DNA from: Candidatus Mesenet endosymbiont of Agriotes lineatus
Lineage (GTDB): Bacteria > Pseudomonadota > Alphaproteobacteria > Rickettsiales > Anaplasmataceae
Direction of reading: 5' to 3'
NCBI RefSeq assembly: GCF_964019585.1
Contig: NZ_OZ026454.1
Coordinates: forward strand, 1,054,001 to 1,118,000
Length of the DNA stretch: 64,000 nt
The translations under genes were made by a program, and so were the position numbers. This document shows, in pieces, positions 8,301 to 18,960 of this stretch. Every line of letters begins with the position of its first letter. The stretch's first letter is position 1. The notes under the pieces were generated by a model, which was not told the DNA's origin, ran no database searches, and was given only the letters and a program-made list of their open reading frames with translations.

Positions 8301-10244
8301 ATGAATAGTGTAGCAGAAAAATTAAAGTTTGATGCTGAGGTAGGGAAGGTATTAAATATAGTTATACATTCTCTCTATACAAATAAAGATATTTTCTTAC
8401 GTGAGCTCATATCTAACGCTTCTGATGCATGTGAAAAGCTACGCGTTAGTTCTATAACTAACCCAGATTTAGTTGATTCACAAGATGAGCTTAAGATTAC
8501 AATTAAAGTTGATAAAGAAAATCATAAGCTTTGCATCACTGACAATGGTATAGGAATGAATAAGCAAGACTTAGTAGAGAATCTGGGTACAATTGCTAGT
8601 TCTGGTACACAAAAATTCTTAGATGTAATTAAAGGTAATAAAGACACCAATCAAGCGGTGGAGCTGATAGGAAAATTTGGTGTAGGATTTTATTCAGCGT
8701 TTATGGTTGCATCGGAAGTTATTGTCAAATCAAGAAAAGCTGAAGAGAAAGAATCTTGGCTATGGAAATCGAAAGGCGACGGTGAGTTTATAGTAAAGAG
8801 TTTAGATGAAGAATCACTAAGAGGGACAGAAATAACACTTTTTCTGCGTCCTGAAGAGCAAGAATTTTTAGATAAGTTTCGTATAGAACACATTATAACG
8901 ACTTACTCTGATCATATTGCTTTTCCTATTGAATTCATAGATGAAAAAGGTAATAGCGAGAAGTTAAATAGCAAATCTGCAATCTGGACTAGAGCTAAAA
9001 ATGATATTACACAAGAAGAGCATAATGAATTTTTTCGCAGTGTTGCCCATGTTGGTGGTGAACCATGGATGATATTACATAATAAAAATGAGGGTACGAT
9101 AGAGTTTACGAATTTGCTCTATATTCCTTCAATAAAACCCTTTGATTTATTCCACCCAGATAGACGTTGTTCTGTTAAACTTTATGCTAATAAAGTTTTT
9201 ATTACCGAAGATAACGTGGAAATTATACCACGATATTTGCGTTTTTTAAAAGGCGCTGTTGATTCACCAGACTTACCTTTAAATATTAGTAGAGAAACAC
9301 TACAGAACAATAAAGTTGTTGGAACGATAAGACAATCCTTAATAAAAAAGGTAATGTCTGCACTTAAGAAAAGAGCAGAGGAAGATTTAAGTGATTATAT
9401 AAAATTTTGGGATAATTTTGGTGCTGTTTTAAAAGAAGGCTTATGTGAAGCAATGGATACAGATGGAAGAGAAAAACTACTTTCTGTATGTCGCTTTTAT
9501 AGTATAAGACCAAAACCTAAAGATGATAATACATCAGAACTAGTTAATAAGGATAATATATTAGAATTAGTTAGTATTGAAGATTACATAAAGAGAATGA
9601 AGTCAGATCAGGACAATATATATTACCTTACTGGCAATAATATAGAAACAATAAAAAAGAGCCCACAACTTGAGGGTTTTATTAGCAGGGAGCTTGAAGT
9701 ACTACTGCTTGTTGATCCAGTTGATGACTTCTGGACAAGCGTTGTGACTGAGTATCAAAAGTATAAATTAAAATCTATAACTCGTGTTGATACGGACTTA
9801 GACAAGTTCTCTGTGCAAGAAAGTGATGAAGGCAAAAAAGATGAGTCTTCAGGTGAGAGTAGCGAAGAAGAGGTAGATTCATTAATTAAATACTTTACTA
9901 AAGTATTAGGGGATTCAGTTAGTAGTGTTAAGGTCTCAAAAAAGTTAACTAGCAGCCCTGTATGCCTTGCAGCTGGTGAAAGTGGTATGGATATTAGAAT
10001 GGAGCGCTTTTTACGTGAGCAAAAGCAACTGAGTTATAAAAGTGCAAAAATTTTGGAAATTAATGTTAAGCATCCCATAATTAAGGGAATCATTAAGCAT
10101 TATATTAAAGATGGTGAAAGCTCTATGTTGGAGGATATTATACACTTACTATTTTATCAGGCTTGTATTATTGAAGGTGAAGAAATAGGCGATACCAGTG
10201 CTTTTTCAAATCGTATTAATAATATTTTTAGTAAAGTGCTTTAA
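8301..10244 (+). CDS. htpG: Molecular chaperone HtpG (Hsp90 family)
   Basis: Bacterial Hsp90, an ATP-dependent cytosolic chaperone dimer. The GHKL ATPase motifs are intact: [15 protein letters not shown] (N box), DNGIGM (G1) and [11 protein letters not shown] (G2). The middle-domain ISRETLQNN loop carries the catalytic Arg equivalent, and the C-terminal dimerisation domain continues to residue 647. Length matches other alphaproteobacterial HtpG proteins. A short acidic linker (about 510-530, [20 protein letters not shown]) separates middle and C-terminal domains and is longer than in E. coli. It is flanked on both sides by mobile-element remains, so it is transcribed alone. Confidence 0.95.
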   Translation: MNSVAEKLKFDAEVGKVLNIVIHSLYTNKDIFLRELISNASDACEKLRVSSITNPDLVDSQDELKITIKVDKENHKLCITDNGIGMNKQDLVENLGTIASSGTQKFLDVIKGNKDTNQAVELIGKFGVGFYSAFMVASEVIVKSRKAEEKESWLWKSKGDGEFIVKSLDEESLRGTEITLFLRPEEQEFLDKFRIEHIITTYSDHIAFPIEFIDEKGNSEKLNSKSAIWTRAKNDITQEEHNEFFRSVAHVGGEPWMILHNKNEGTIEFTNLLYIPSIKPFDLFHPDRRCSVKLYANKVFITEDNVEIIPRYLRFLKGAVDSPDLPLNISRETLQNNKVVGTIRQSLIKKVMSALKKRAEEDLSDYIKFWDNFGAVLKEGLCEAMDTDGREKLLSVCRFYSIRPKPKDDNTSELVNKDNILELVSIEDYIKRMKSDQDNIYYLTGNNIETIKKSPQLEGFISRELEVLLLVDPVDDFWTSVVTEYQKYKLKSITRVDTDLDKFSVQESDEGKKDESSGESSEEEVDSLIKYFTKVLGDSVSSVKVSKKLTSSPVCLAAGESGMDIRMERFLREQKQLSYKSAKILEINVKHPIIKGIIKHYIKDGESSMLEDIIHLLFYQACIIEGEEIGDTSAFSNRINNIFSKVL

Positions 10245-10474
10245 ATAAAACTTTTTCAGGTACAACAAACTATGTCAACTGAATTTTTAGCGCAGCTCAA
10301 TTTTCTGGGAAGAAGCTGAGGAATAATTAATGTCTAATTTGATATAACATTTACCCTCTTTATAGCACATTGTTTATACAAATACTAGTAAATTGGTTTT
10401 TTCTTGGTTTGTCGATTCAATTAGATCAGTAGTGTAAATCTAACTGAACTAAAATACTTAACTGCCAAGATTTA

Positions 10475-10934
10475 TAGCAATTCTCATAATAATCCGAACT
10501 ACACATAAAAAGCAGGTTGTTGATAGCAAACCAATAGTGAGATTAAGTCATGGTGGAAATAAAGCCACTGATTTTTTTGAATTTATGGAATTGTCAAAAG
10601 AAATTGGCGTTACAAATTGCCCAAACCAAGTGTTCCTTCAAAGGTCGTTCCATTACTTATTTTCCAGATTTTATGGCATTTTTGGCAATAGTTCTGTATT
10701 ATCTTCACAATTCCTTTAAATTTCATCTCTTTCTTTATATCCGTAGGTCTTTTTTTAATCCTCTATGTATTGTTAGAAAATTAATATTACCCTAAAATTT
10801 AGCCATTTCCGATAGAGTTTTGCGCTCCGAGTTTTTTTCTGCCATTTTTTGTACATCCAATGTTTGCATTGTTTTTTTTCTTAACTGCTGGCATTTTAAA
10901 TCCTTATCCTATCACCTCTAGTGGATGAGCTGTA
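10475..10934. repeat. Inverted repeat copy A (decayed mobile-element fragment)
   Basis: About 460 bp that recur in opposite orientation at 20678-21159. Both copies share the stretch starting TAGCAATTCTCATAATAATC at one end and the stretch ending CCACTAGAGGTGATAGGA (given as read in copy B) at the other. A broken frame on the plus strand of this copy reads KCSFKGRSITYF and corresponds to KCSFKGRPITYFSD in copy B, which looks like the N-terminal part of a transposase, family not certain. Copy A lacks about 10 bases present in copy B near 10830. The rest of the gap 10245-11051 shows nothing I can name. Confidence 0.75.
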
Positions 10935-11051
10935 ATTACTTAAAAATCTATGGAGGCAAAAATTTGCAAAATTTCATTGTTTCTTCAAAATCTTTTGAAG
11001 CTGTTTTTGTATGTTGGGGCCTCTGTATAATTAGGAAATTCTTCATTGTCT

Positions 11052-13148
11052 CTATTCTATACGTTGACGTTTTCTTGGGGGCTCTTCTACCTCAACTTCA
11101 ACTAGTAACCTTTGCAGTTCATGAGGTAGTCCACTGATCTCCCTTTTTCGTTTTTGCAAACTGATCTCTGCATGCTGCCTAGCTTCTGTATTGATAGATT
11201 TGCATACTACGCTCAGATTTAATGCATCATTACTTCCCTTAATAAAGCCATAATCTTGTATTGCCATTTTCTTGTTAAGGTCAAAGTTCCCTTTTTTCAT
11301 TCTTAGCAATTCTAATCTTAAGAGTTCAGCAAGGGCACCGGTTCTAAATGCATCTTTTTTATGCTCTAATAAGCATTGCTCACATAAACGCTCTATAAAG
11401 ATTACTAATTCTCTACATATAAAGGATAGCCTCTCATCAGAGTTAAAATCTTTCTTGATACTTTTAACCATCTTAATTAATTCTTCAATGAACTGTTGTT
11501 GCTTAACTTTGTTGTTTACACATTCATAAATAACTTTTGCATTTTCTTTTTTATCTCTACTTTTATTTATCTCTATTAATTTGTCTAAGTAAGGTATTGC
11601 TGCAATTTTTTTAAACACTGTAAGGCAATCTTTAAACATAGGATTACTTTCCACTATATCCCTTATACTTTGGTCTTCTTTACCTATATCGTGACCATAA
11701 AGTAAAAATAAAAAAAAATTTTCTGTTTGCTTATATTTAACAACTAAGTCAAAAGCTGTTGCTCCTAAACTATTTTGAATATTAGTGTTTGCCCCTCCCT
11801 CTAAAAGCAACCTTATCATTTCCTCATCTCCATACTCAGCAGTAATATGCAAAGCAGTCATTCCATATTCGTCTTGAGCATTAATATCTGCCCTGCATTT
11901 TAAAAGCAATTTTATTATTTCTTTATGTCGATAAATAGTAGCATAGTGCAAAGCTGTTGTTTCACTACGATAATCTTTAACATCAATATTAGCTCCATTT
12001 TCTAAAAGCAACCTTACTATTTCCTCATCTCCAGACTCAGCAGCAATATGCAGAATAGTCATTCCACAGTGATTTTGAGCGTTAACATTTGCTCTATATT
12101 TTAAAAGTAATTCCACCATTTCTTTGTGTCTATAAATGGTAGCATAGTGCAAAGCTGTTGCTTCACTACGATAATCTTTAATATCAGTATTAGCTCCATT
12201 TTCTAAAAGCAATCTTACTATTTGCTCATTTCTGCATATAACAGCAAAATACAATGCTACTATTCCAAAATTATCTTGAGCATTAACATTTGCTCCATTT
12301 TCTAAAAGCAACCTTATTATCTGATCATTTCCACGCTCAACAGCAAGATGCAAAGCCGTTGTATTAAAATTATCTTTAGCATTAACATCTGCTTCCTTTT
12401 CTAAAAGCAATCTTACTATTTCCTCATCTTCATATGTAATAGCAACGTGCAAAGCCGTTGCACCATAATTACCTTCTCGAGCATCGACATTTATTTTCTT
12501 CCCTAAAAGCAACATTCTTACTATTTGTTCATCTCCAGACTCAGCAGCAAGGTGCAAAGCTGTTGCATTAACATTATCTCGAGCACTAACATCTGCCCCC
12601 TTTTCTAAAAGTAACTCTACTGTTTCCCTATCTCCATAATCAGCGGCAGAATGTAAAGCCGTTGTATTAAAATTATCTTTAGCATTAACATCTGCTCCAT
12701 TTTCTAAAAGCAATCTTACTATTTCCTCATCTCCAGACTCAGCAGCAAAATGCAAGGGTGCTGTATTAAAACTATCTCGAGCATTAACATCTGCTCCATT
12801 TCTTAAAAACAGCTCTACTATTTCCCTATTTCCAAACTCAGCAGCAATATGCAAAGCCGTTGTATCATAATTATCTCGAGCGTTAACATCTGCCCCCTTT
12901 TCTAAAAACAACTTTATTATTTTCTCATTTTCAGATGAGGCAGCAATGTGCCACACTGTTACTGCATTTCCATTCGTCTTATGTAAAAGTGTTTCTGCAA
13001 ACTCTTTTACATATATATCAGTAAGGAATACAGCTGCATTTTCTGGTGGAAGATAAGCATTAGGATTTGCCCCCTCATTTAATAAAGATTCTACTTTCTT
13101 TATATCCTCACTTTTAACTGCATCTATTAATTGATTATCAAGTGACAT
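11052..13148 (-). CDS. Ankyrin-repeat protein (about 14 repeats)
   Basis: About 698 residues. After one divergent N-terminal repeat (residues 5-30), thirteen consecutive 33-residue ankyrin repeats run from about 60 to 490, with consensus TALHIAAESGDEEIVRLLL followed by ENGADVNAKD. The C-terminal 200 residues are helical, charged and not ankyrin, ending in a basic PPRKRQRIE tail that resembles a nuclear-localisation signal. Ankyrin proteins of this lineage are often secreted host-interaction factors; that role is inferred. The frame is open to a TTG at 13163, but the ATG at 13148 directly follows ATAAGGGGGGGT and is the better start. The 13-bp periodic DNA similarity suggests repeat expansion by recombination. 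Confidence 0.9.
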   Translation of the reverse strand: MSLDNQLIDAVKSEDIKKVESLLNEGANPNAYLPPENAAVFLTDIYVKEFAETLLHKTNGNAVTVWHIAASSENEKIIKLFLEKGADVNARDNYDTTALHIAAEFGNREIVELFLRNGADVNARDSFNTAPLHFAAESGDEEIVRLLLENGADVNAKDNFNTTALHSAADYGDRETVELLLEKGADVSARDNVNATALHLAAESGDEQIVRMLLLGKKINVDAREGNYGATALHVAITYEDEEIVRLLLEKEADVNAKDNFNTTALHLAVERGNDQIIRLLLENGANVNAQDNFGIVALYFAVICRNEQIVRLLLENGANTDIKDYRSEATALHYATIYRHKEMVELLLKYRANVNAQNHCGMTILHIAAESGDEEIVRLLLENGANIDVKDYRSETTALHYATIYRHKEIIKLLLKCRADINAQDEYGMTALHITAEYGDEEMIRLLLEGGANTNIQNSLGATAFDLVVKYKQTENFFLFLLYGHDIGKEDQSIRDIVESNPMFKDCLTVFKKIAAIPYLDKLIEINKSRDKKENAKVIYECVNNKVKQQQFIEELIKMVKSIKKDFNSDERLSFICRELVIFIERLCEQCLLEHKKDAFRTGALAELLRLELLRMKKGNFDLNKKMAIQDYGFIKGSNDALNLSVVCKSINTEARQHAEISLQKRKREISGLPHELQRLLVEVEVEEPPRKRQRIE

Positions 13149-13291
13149 ACCCCCCCTTATCAAGATGATTTATATCCTTTATAGCATAATATCTGTCAAT
13201 TTACACTGTGTTTAATTTTAGTTTTAAAAGTGATGGCATAAGAGACTATTTCACTATTACAATCACAATTTAGCATTACATTTCTAATCAT

Positions 13292-14131
13292 ATGAAAAAC
13301 ATTACTAAAGAATTAAAAAAACATTTATCTAGCTCAGTGCTAAGCATTGCAACATGTTGGAAATTAACACTAACTAACAATAAAGTTATGGGTTTTACTG
13401 ACTGTGATAAGAACTTAACAATAGATAATGTAATTTATCAATCACATGCAGGTTTTACTGCAAGTACTATTGTAAGTAACTCCGATCTGGCAATCGATAA
13501 CTTAGAAATAGAAGGAGTGCTAAGTAGCAATAGTATAAAAGAAGAAGATATATTAGCAGGAAAGTATGACTTTGCGCAAATTGAGATATTTTTAGTTAAT
13601 TATAACAACTTAAGTCAGGGAATCTTAAACATGCATTATGGTGCTTTAGGAAGAATAACACTCAGCAACGGTAGGTTTGTAGCCCAAATTCACGGGCTAT
13701 CAACTAAACTTACGCAAAATATAGGAAAGTTGTATTCAACCTTATGTAGAGCAGAGTTTTGTGATAATAAGTGTAAGTTAAATAGCAATAAATTTACTAA
13801 ATCTGGTGCAGTAACATCAGTGGTAAATAATCATAATTTTCAAGATGAAAATTTAACAGAAGATAATGATTATTACAAATATGGAATAGTTAAATTTGCC
13901 AGTGGAGCAAATAGCGGCTTAACCTTTACCATTCGAGAATATCAAAAAGGAAACGTTACACTTTTTATGCAGGCGCCGCATAAAATTTTAGAAAAAGACC
14001 AATACTCTATCACTGCTGGCTGTGATAAGAAATTTTTTACGTGCAAAAATAAATTTAATAACGTAAAAAACTTTCGTGGAGAACCTCATATACCAAAAAA
14101 TGTTTTAGGAAATTATGTGTATAATCAATAA
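13292..14131 (+). CDS. GTA/phage tail hub-like protein (DUF2163 / BR0599 family)
   Basis: 279 residues. Family landmarks are the N-terminal CWKLTLTNNKVMGFTDCDK, the central Cys motif CRAEFCDNKC, and the C-terminal GCDKKFFTCKNKF-NNVKNFRGEPHIP, which together are typical of the alphaproteobacterial gene-transfer-agent protein g13 and related phage proteins. In GTA particles this protein sits at the baseplate hub. The clustered cysteines could bind metal or an Fe-S cluster; that is inference. No other GTA gene adjoins it, but it is full length with no stop or frameshift, suggesting it is still selected. It is divergent from the ankyrin gene with 143 bp between starts. Confidence 0.78.
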   Translation: MKNITKELKKHLSSSVLSIATCWKLTLTNNKVMGFTDCDKNLTIDNVIYQSHAGFTASTIVSNSDLAIDNLEIEGVLSSNSIKEEDILAGKYDFAQIEIFLVNYNNLSQGILNMHYGALGRITLSNGRFVAQIHGLSTKLTQNIGKLYSTLCRAEFCDNKCKLNSNKFTKSGAVTSVVNNHNFQDENLTEDNDYYKYGIVKFASGANSGLTFTIREYQKGNVTLFMQAPHKILEKDQYSITAGCDKKFFTCKNKFNNVKNFRGEPHIPKNVLGNYVYNQ

Positions 14132-14159
14132 ACCTACTTGTTTTTTAAACAAAATTAAG

Positions 14160-15413
14160 TTACTCAAAATTTTTCCAGTTAGGCATTATATCTTGACTTA
14201 ACATTTCCTCATATGATCCACGTTTTCTAATTATGGCAAATTGGTTACCGTTTACTAGCACTTCAGGAATAAGTAGCCTAGAGTTATAAGTTGAAGACAT
14301 AGAAGCTCCATATGCACCTACATCGCATATAGCCAATATATCACCTGAAGTTACTTGCTGCATTTTGTATTTATAGGCAAAAACATCGTCAGACTCACAG
14401 ATAGGACCAACTATATCAACCTCTTCTTCTTGCAAGTCTTCATTCTTTTTAACTGGAACTATTTTGTGTTTGCTGCCATATAGTGCTGGACGAATCAAAT
14501 CGTTCATGCCTGCATCCACTACCACATGTTTTACAATATCATTGCTTTTTGTATATAGAACTTTAGTAACTAAAACACCGGCATTACCAACAATAGCTCT
14601 GCCCGGTTCACATATTATTTTATAACCTAAATTGCAAATATTTTCCCTAAGTAATCTAGTATATTCAGCAATACCTGGAACGTTATCATCATTAGCATAT
14701 GTAATACCTAGTCCTCCACCTAAATCAACTTTGGAGATTTTACGCCCATATTTTTTAATTCTAGATATGATCGTTTTAACCTTGTTAATTGTTTCTAAAA
14801 ATATATTTAGATTGGAAATTTGAGAACCGATATGAACAGAGATACCAAATAAATCGATATTAGAAAAGTCTCTGGCAAAAATCTCATCAACATATTCTTC
14901 AGATATACCAAATTTATTTGTTTTAAGCCCTGTAGTGATTTTATTGTTGGTTTTAGCATCAATGTTAGGGTTAATTCTAACAGCAACTGAAGCTCTGATT
15001 CCCTTGTTAGACGCTACTTGATTTATTAATTCTAACTCTTCTTTGGATTCAGCATTAATTTGATAAATGTTATTATCTAAAGCAAATTCTATTTCTTCCC
15101 TTGTTTTACCAACTCCGGAAAAGACTATTTTATCTACTGAAACCTTAGCTGCTATAGCGCGCCTTATCTCTCCACCAGAGACAACATCAGCTCCACCACC
15201 CATGCTAGCAATAGCCTTAATAATTGCAATGTTAGGATTTGCTTTAACTGCATAGCAGATCATGCTATCTGGAATATTATCTGTAAATTCTCTGTAGTTT
15301 TTACAGATGGAATTAAGTGAATAACAGTAAAAAGGTGTTCCTATCTCTATAGCTATATCTAGTAAGCTTACGTCTTCAATACGTAATAAATCATGTTTAT
15401 AATTAATTTCCAT
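14160..15413 (-). CDS. lysA: Diaminopimelate decarboxylase
   Basis: PLP enzyme of fold type III that converts meso-diaminopimelate to lysine. The PLP lysine is K57 in CYAVKANPN, the glycine loop is DLGGGLGI, the phosphate-binding region EPGRA and the active-site cysteine region GPICESDDVF. HIGSQI provides the conserved His. 417 residues is full length. In this lineage the diaminopimelate pathway also supplies a peptidoglycan-like precursor, so this enzyme sits at the branch to lysine. It converges with the GTA-like gene (28 bp between stops). Confidence 0.94.
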   Translation of the reverse strand: MEINYKHDLLRIEDVSLLDIAIEIGTPFYCYSLNSICKNYREFTDNIPDSMICYAVKANPNIAIIKAIASMGGGADVVSGGEIRRAIAAKVSVDKIVFSGVGKTREEIEFALDNNIYQINAESKEELELINQVASNKGIRASVAVRINPNIDAKTNNKITTGLKTNKFGISEEYVDEIFARDFSNIDLFGISVHIGSQISNLNIFLETINKVKTIISRIKKYGRKISKVDLGGGLGITYANDDNVPGIAEYTRLLRENICNLGYKIICEPGRAIVGNAGVLVTKVLYTKSNDIVKHVVVDAGMNDLIRPALYGSKHKIVPVKKNEDLQEEEVDIVGPICESDDVFAYKYKMQQVTSGDILAICDVGAYGASMSSTYNSRLLIPEVLVNGNQFAIIRKRGSYEEMLSQDIMPNWKNFE

Positions 15414-15443
15414 GTTTAAATGAGTTCAAATAAAGTATAATAA

Positions 15444-15895
15444 CTAAAACAGACTAGTAATTTCACATTCCTTATCCGTTATATCAGATATAAGAGTTTG
15501 TTCAAACTCGTTTTGAGGATATGGAATAATATCATCAATGATACTGTAACAACAAAGACAAGCAATAGCAGATATCATACCAAAACCTATTGCTTCTAAT
15601 ATTTGACTATCGCTCATATTGAAGAAGCCAATACCAACTAGTATAGTAGCAGTTATTATAGGGGCACTGAGTAGTACTGTATCGCAAGCTTTTCTTAACT
15701 TACTATCATAGTAGCAAGCGTATTTATAGTCATGGTATAGCTTTAACAAGGAAAAAACAATAAGTAACCTGTAACACCAATAATAAATTTATTTTGATTA
15801 CTGAATGGTCCAAATAAAGCTAGCCCTATCAGTACAGCTCCTGTTGGTACCATAACACTTCTGCTTCCACCAAGAAATTCACTATATTTCCCCAT
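15444..15895 (-). pseudogene. Small membrane protein gene split by a frameshift
   Basis: Two adjacent frames together make a plausible 150-residue protein. The 5' part starts ATG at 15895 (MGKYSEFLGGSRSVMVPTGA, then a hydrophobic helix) and stops at 15743. The 3' part continues in another frame to 15444, with two more hydrophobic helices (TVLLSAPIITATILVGIGFF and AIGFGMISAIACLCCYSII) and an acidic tail. The switch falls at a run of six T on the coding strand (15752-15757), a typical indel site. Either a recent one-base indel, a sequencing error or slippage. No family recognised; function unknown. Confidence 0.55.
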
Positions 15896-16086
15896 ACTTA
15901 CTCTTAATTATATTTAAGTTACCTGATGTTAAGCTAATTCTATCATATGGGCAATATCTTAATTTATAAAATGCATGATGATAAGTTTAACAATTTACTC
16001 AAAAAACTATAAGCAATAATTTAGTTTACATTGAGTCAATATGCTGGTATTAGCATGACTCAGGTTCAAGTTATTAAGGGGGGAAT

Positions 16087-16905
16087 ATGTTGAGAGTAAA
16101 AAATAGCAAATATAGCTTCCATTTATATGTGAAAAATAGCAAAAGCGGAAAAGTGTCTTATCATGATATTGATAATTTTGGCATGTATACAGCATGTGGT
16201 GTAATTTTTATTATTGTACCACATGCTATAATAGCTGTTTTTATGATGATAATCGATAAGAAAGATAGTCAAGCTATAGCAATGTCATGTGCACTAGTTG
16301 CATACTTTGTATGTACCATGATTTTTTGTGCACTTGCACGTTACTGTATAACATGTACTCTAGATAGGTGTGTAAAATTAAAAGGTATACATACACAGGC
16401 AGATAATTCTATAGAAGATAAAGATGTATTAGAGGAGTTGACATGTCACAATGTGATTAAGCACGATGTAATGAGTTCAGAAAAGTTTACACAAACAGAT
16501 ATTACCATGACAGAGTTTAGAACAGATATTGAAATAGCAAGTACAAGAGATTATGATATTCCAAATGTACTAAGAACTGGATCAGGTCTGGTAACAGTTG
16601 ATGATCTTTTTCAAAGAAAAATAGATAACCTAAACTCTACAACGCTAGAAAATGGCAAGTCCAAGCCTAAAGGACCAAAGAGCTCTGTTAGCGCAGATAC
16701 TGGCATAACAGATCATTCAATCATATCTTCTGAAGGTTTATTGGAACAAGCTGGCCCTAGCGCTTCTAAATCAATGGTTTTGGAAAATACAGTGTTAGAA
16801 GGTCATAACATAAACGTCTCAAAAGATGTTGTAGTGCATGCCCCCTTTAACTCATATCAAAGCTCACTTGATACAGACTTACTTAAAGCTCAGGTAACTA
16901 AATAG
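16087..16905 (+). CDS. Lineage-specific membrane protein with two helices and a long soluble tail
   Basis: 272 residues, not recognised. Residues 36-58 (ACGVIFIIVPHAIIAVFMMI) and 66-90 (IAMSCALVAYFVCTMIFCAL) are membrane helices. The remaining 180 residues are polar and low in structure, rich in Ser/Thr/Asp, with no detectable domain. The start is ATG preceded by TTAAGGGGGGAAT, the same unusual G-run leader seen before other accessory genes here. The architecture (paired helices plus a hydrophilic tail) is similar to bacterial inclusion-membrane proteins, but that comparison is only structural. Intact frame and good codon pattern argue it is real. Confidence 0.65.
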   Translation: MLRVKNSKYSFHLYVKNSKSGKVSYHDIDNFGMYTACGVIFIIVPHAIIAVFMMIIDKKDSQAIAMSCALVAYFVCTMIFCALARYCITCTLDRCVKLKGIHTQADNSIEDKDVLEELTCHNVIKHDVMSSEKFTQTDITMTEFRTDIEIASTRDYDIPNVLRTGSGLVTVDDLFQRKIDNLNSTTLENGKSKPKGPKSSVSADTGITDHSIISSEGLLEQAGPSASKSMVLENTVLEGHNINVSKDVVVHAPFNSYQSSLDTDLLKAQVTK

Positions 16906-17029
16906 CAGTTATATAGATTTCATAACCTCTGCTGTAAAAACACGCAGCTTGAAATATAACATAAAATACTATTATGAATGTTAAACCATAGATATAGAGG
17001 TAATTGGCATAATCTCCAAAGAAATAGCT

Positions 17030-17869
17030 TTATGCTTGTCTTATTACGATACAACGTTTTTTTCCAGATAAATCATATGCATATGAGACAAAAATTAAAC
17101 CATAGAAAGGTATGATTTTTTTGATATTATTCTGTGCTTCTCCTATCTCTAGTACAGCAAAACCTCCCTTTTTTAAACTTCTTTTTAAAACAGGAAAAAT
17201 GCTAAGGTAGCATTTTAAACCATTGCTGCCGCCGTCAAGCGCAATAGTTGGTTCATTTTGTACTTCAAGTTGCAGTTTTTTTAACATATTTCTTTTTATG
17301 TATGGAGGATTGCTGATTATTAAATCAAATAAATCATTGCTATTTTCCCAAGAGTCAAAAATAACTTTTGCCCTACCTAGTAAATTATGCCTTTTAATAT
17401 TATTTAATGCTGTCCTATAAGAATTAACATTTTTTTCAAATCCAATACCTATAGAATACTTATATTCATGCAACATAGATATTAGTAGACAACCTGTACC
17501 TGTGCCAAAATCAACAATCCTTAGTCTTTTATTTTTATTTCTATAATACCTAAGCACTGTTGAGATAATTGTTTCACTGTCTGGCCTTGGATCTAGTACA
17601 TGTTGATTTACTAAAAAATCTAAACCCCAAAACTCCCGTTTGCCTATTATTTGTGATATGGGATATCTTTTGCATCTTCTACTGATAAGCTCTAGAAATA
17701 ACTTTTCATGTTCTTCTCCAACTTCATAATCATAATTAGCAATAATGAAAGATCTCTCTAAACTTAACGCATGACCAATTAGTATTTCACTGTCAAGTCT
17801 AGGGGTACAAATGCCGCAAAGTGAGAGATTATTTATACTCTCTTTGAGTAAAGCACCTATAGTTTTCAT
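17030..17869 (-). CDS. prmC: Peptide chain release factor N5-glutamine methyltransferase
   Basis: PrmC/HemK methylates the Gln of the GGQ motif of release factors 1 and 2. The SAM motif is VDFGTGTGCLLIS, and the diagnostic catalytic motif is SNPPYI. The N-terminal helical domain (residues 1-80) binds the release factor and contains LDSEILIGH. 279 residues is typical. It starts 9 bp after the stop of the NDUFA9-like gene, so they are probably co-transcribed. Confidence 0.92.
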   Translation of the reverse strand: MKTIGALLKESINNLSLCGICTPRLDSEILIGHALSLERSFIIANYDYEVGEEHEKLFLELISRRCKRYPISQIIGKREFWGLDFLVNQHVLDPRPDSETIISTVLRYYRNKNKRLRIVDFGTGTGCLLISMLHEYKYSIGIGFEKNVNSYRTALNNIKRHNLLGRAKVIFDSWENSNDLFDLIISNPPYIKRNMLKKLQLEVQNEPTIALDGGSNGLKCYLSIFPVLKRSLKKGGFAVLEIGEAQNNIKKIIPFYGLIFVSYAYDLSGKKRCIVIRQA

Positions 17870-17878
17870 AAAATATAT

Positions 17879-18832
17879 TCAAACTTTTTTATAAATCTTT
17901 AAATACTTTGGAACAATACTTTCTATTGGTGTTGCTCTTATTTTAGCTTTCTCTAATTCATGCGATTGTTCAAAACCGCTGCCATTACACAAGAATTTTA
18001 TTTGATCTCTTGTTATCAAAGGTTCAACGTTTCCTGTAATAGGTTTGAGCAAAATAGAAATGAGTTTGAATTCACAAATGAATGCAATAAATTTGGCAAT
18101 TGGCAAGGGTATATTAACTAATAAACATTTTCTATTTGTAATAGTTATAATAAATTTAAAAAGGCTTTTTATAGGATACACCTTAGGACCACCAATATGG
18201 TATAACTTCTGATTATGATTCTTAAGTTTTATCACATAGCACACAAACTTGGCTAGATCATCTACATAGACAGGTTGAAGCTTCATTCTACCATTGTTAA
18301 TTAATGGTAGAAAAGGTAATATAGACGCTAATTTTGCAAACTTATTGAAAAAATTATCTTCCTCTCCAAATACTAAACTAGGTCTAATTATTATTGCTTC
18401 TGGAAAGGCAGAAGCTACAGCATTTTCACCAAGAAGCTTACTCTGAGCGTACTTAGAAGAACAATTACCTTCCACTTCCATGGCAGAAAAATGTATCATA
18501 AGTGATACGTTATTTGTTTTTGCTACTATCGCGATTTTCTCTGCAATGTCCACATGCACTGTATAAAACTTCTGTGTTTTTGATTCATTTAAAATTCCTA
18601 TTAGATTTATTACAACATCACATCCTTTTATGTGCTTTGATATAACTGACTCATCTAAGATATAACCGCCAACTACCACTATTTGTCCAGGATGACCACA
18701 CAGTTTAAGCCGCTTTGCCTTTTCTTGGTTTCTACTAAATATCTTTACTATATACCCTAAATCCGCTAGGTGCTTTACTATGTATTTTCCTAAAAAACCA
18801 CTACCACCAAATATTATGACTTGTTTTATCAT
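17879..18832 (-). CDS. NAD(P)-binding epimerase-like protein (NDUFA9-like, complex I-associated)
   Basis: 317-residue atypical extended SDR. The Rossmann glycine motif is IFGGSGFLGKYIVKHL at the N-terminus, followed by VINLIGIL, and YAQSKLLGE holds the Tyr-x3-Lys pair. These resemble the NDUFA9-like reductases that alphaproteobacteria and mitochondria share, which bind NADPH beside respiratory complex I. Whether this one binds complex I cannot be seen here. The gene lies between ftsA and prmC on the same strand, 9 bp before prmC. Confidence 0.82.
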   Translation of the reverse strand: MIKQVIIFGGSGFLGKYIVKHLADLGYIVKIFSRNQEKAKRLKLCGHPGQIVVVGGYILDESVISKHIKGCDVVINLIGILNESKTQKFYTVHVDIAEKIAIVAKTNNVSLMIHFSAMEVEGNCSSKYAQSKLLGENAVASAFPEAIIIRPSLVFGEEDNFFNKFAKLASILPFLPLINNGRMKLQPVYVDDLAKFVCYVIKLKNHNQKLYHIGGPKVYPIKSLFKFIITITNRKCLLVNIPLPIAKFIAFICEFKLISILLKPITGNVEPLITRDQIKFLCNGSGFEQSHELEKAKIRATPIESIVPKYLKIYKKV

Positions 18833-18960
18833 ATTAATTTAACATACTCAGTAACATGAATTTCATGCAATATGAATACAACATGAGCTTTAATAAGACG
18901 TTAAAGTTGCAATTTTAATTGACATATTTAAAGTTTTTTAAATTTCTATTACGTATTTAC

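Noticed and set aside
10537-11137. Short plus-strand open frames beside the ankyrin gene
   Set aside because: They belong to repeat copy A or to AT-rich spacer, with no conserved start or ribosome-binding site.
13149-13163. Extended start (TTG) of the first ankyrin gene
   Set aside because: It would translate through the G-run that serves as the ribosome-binding site for the ATG at 13148.
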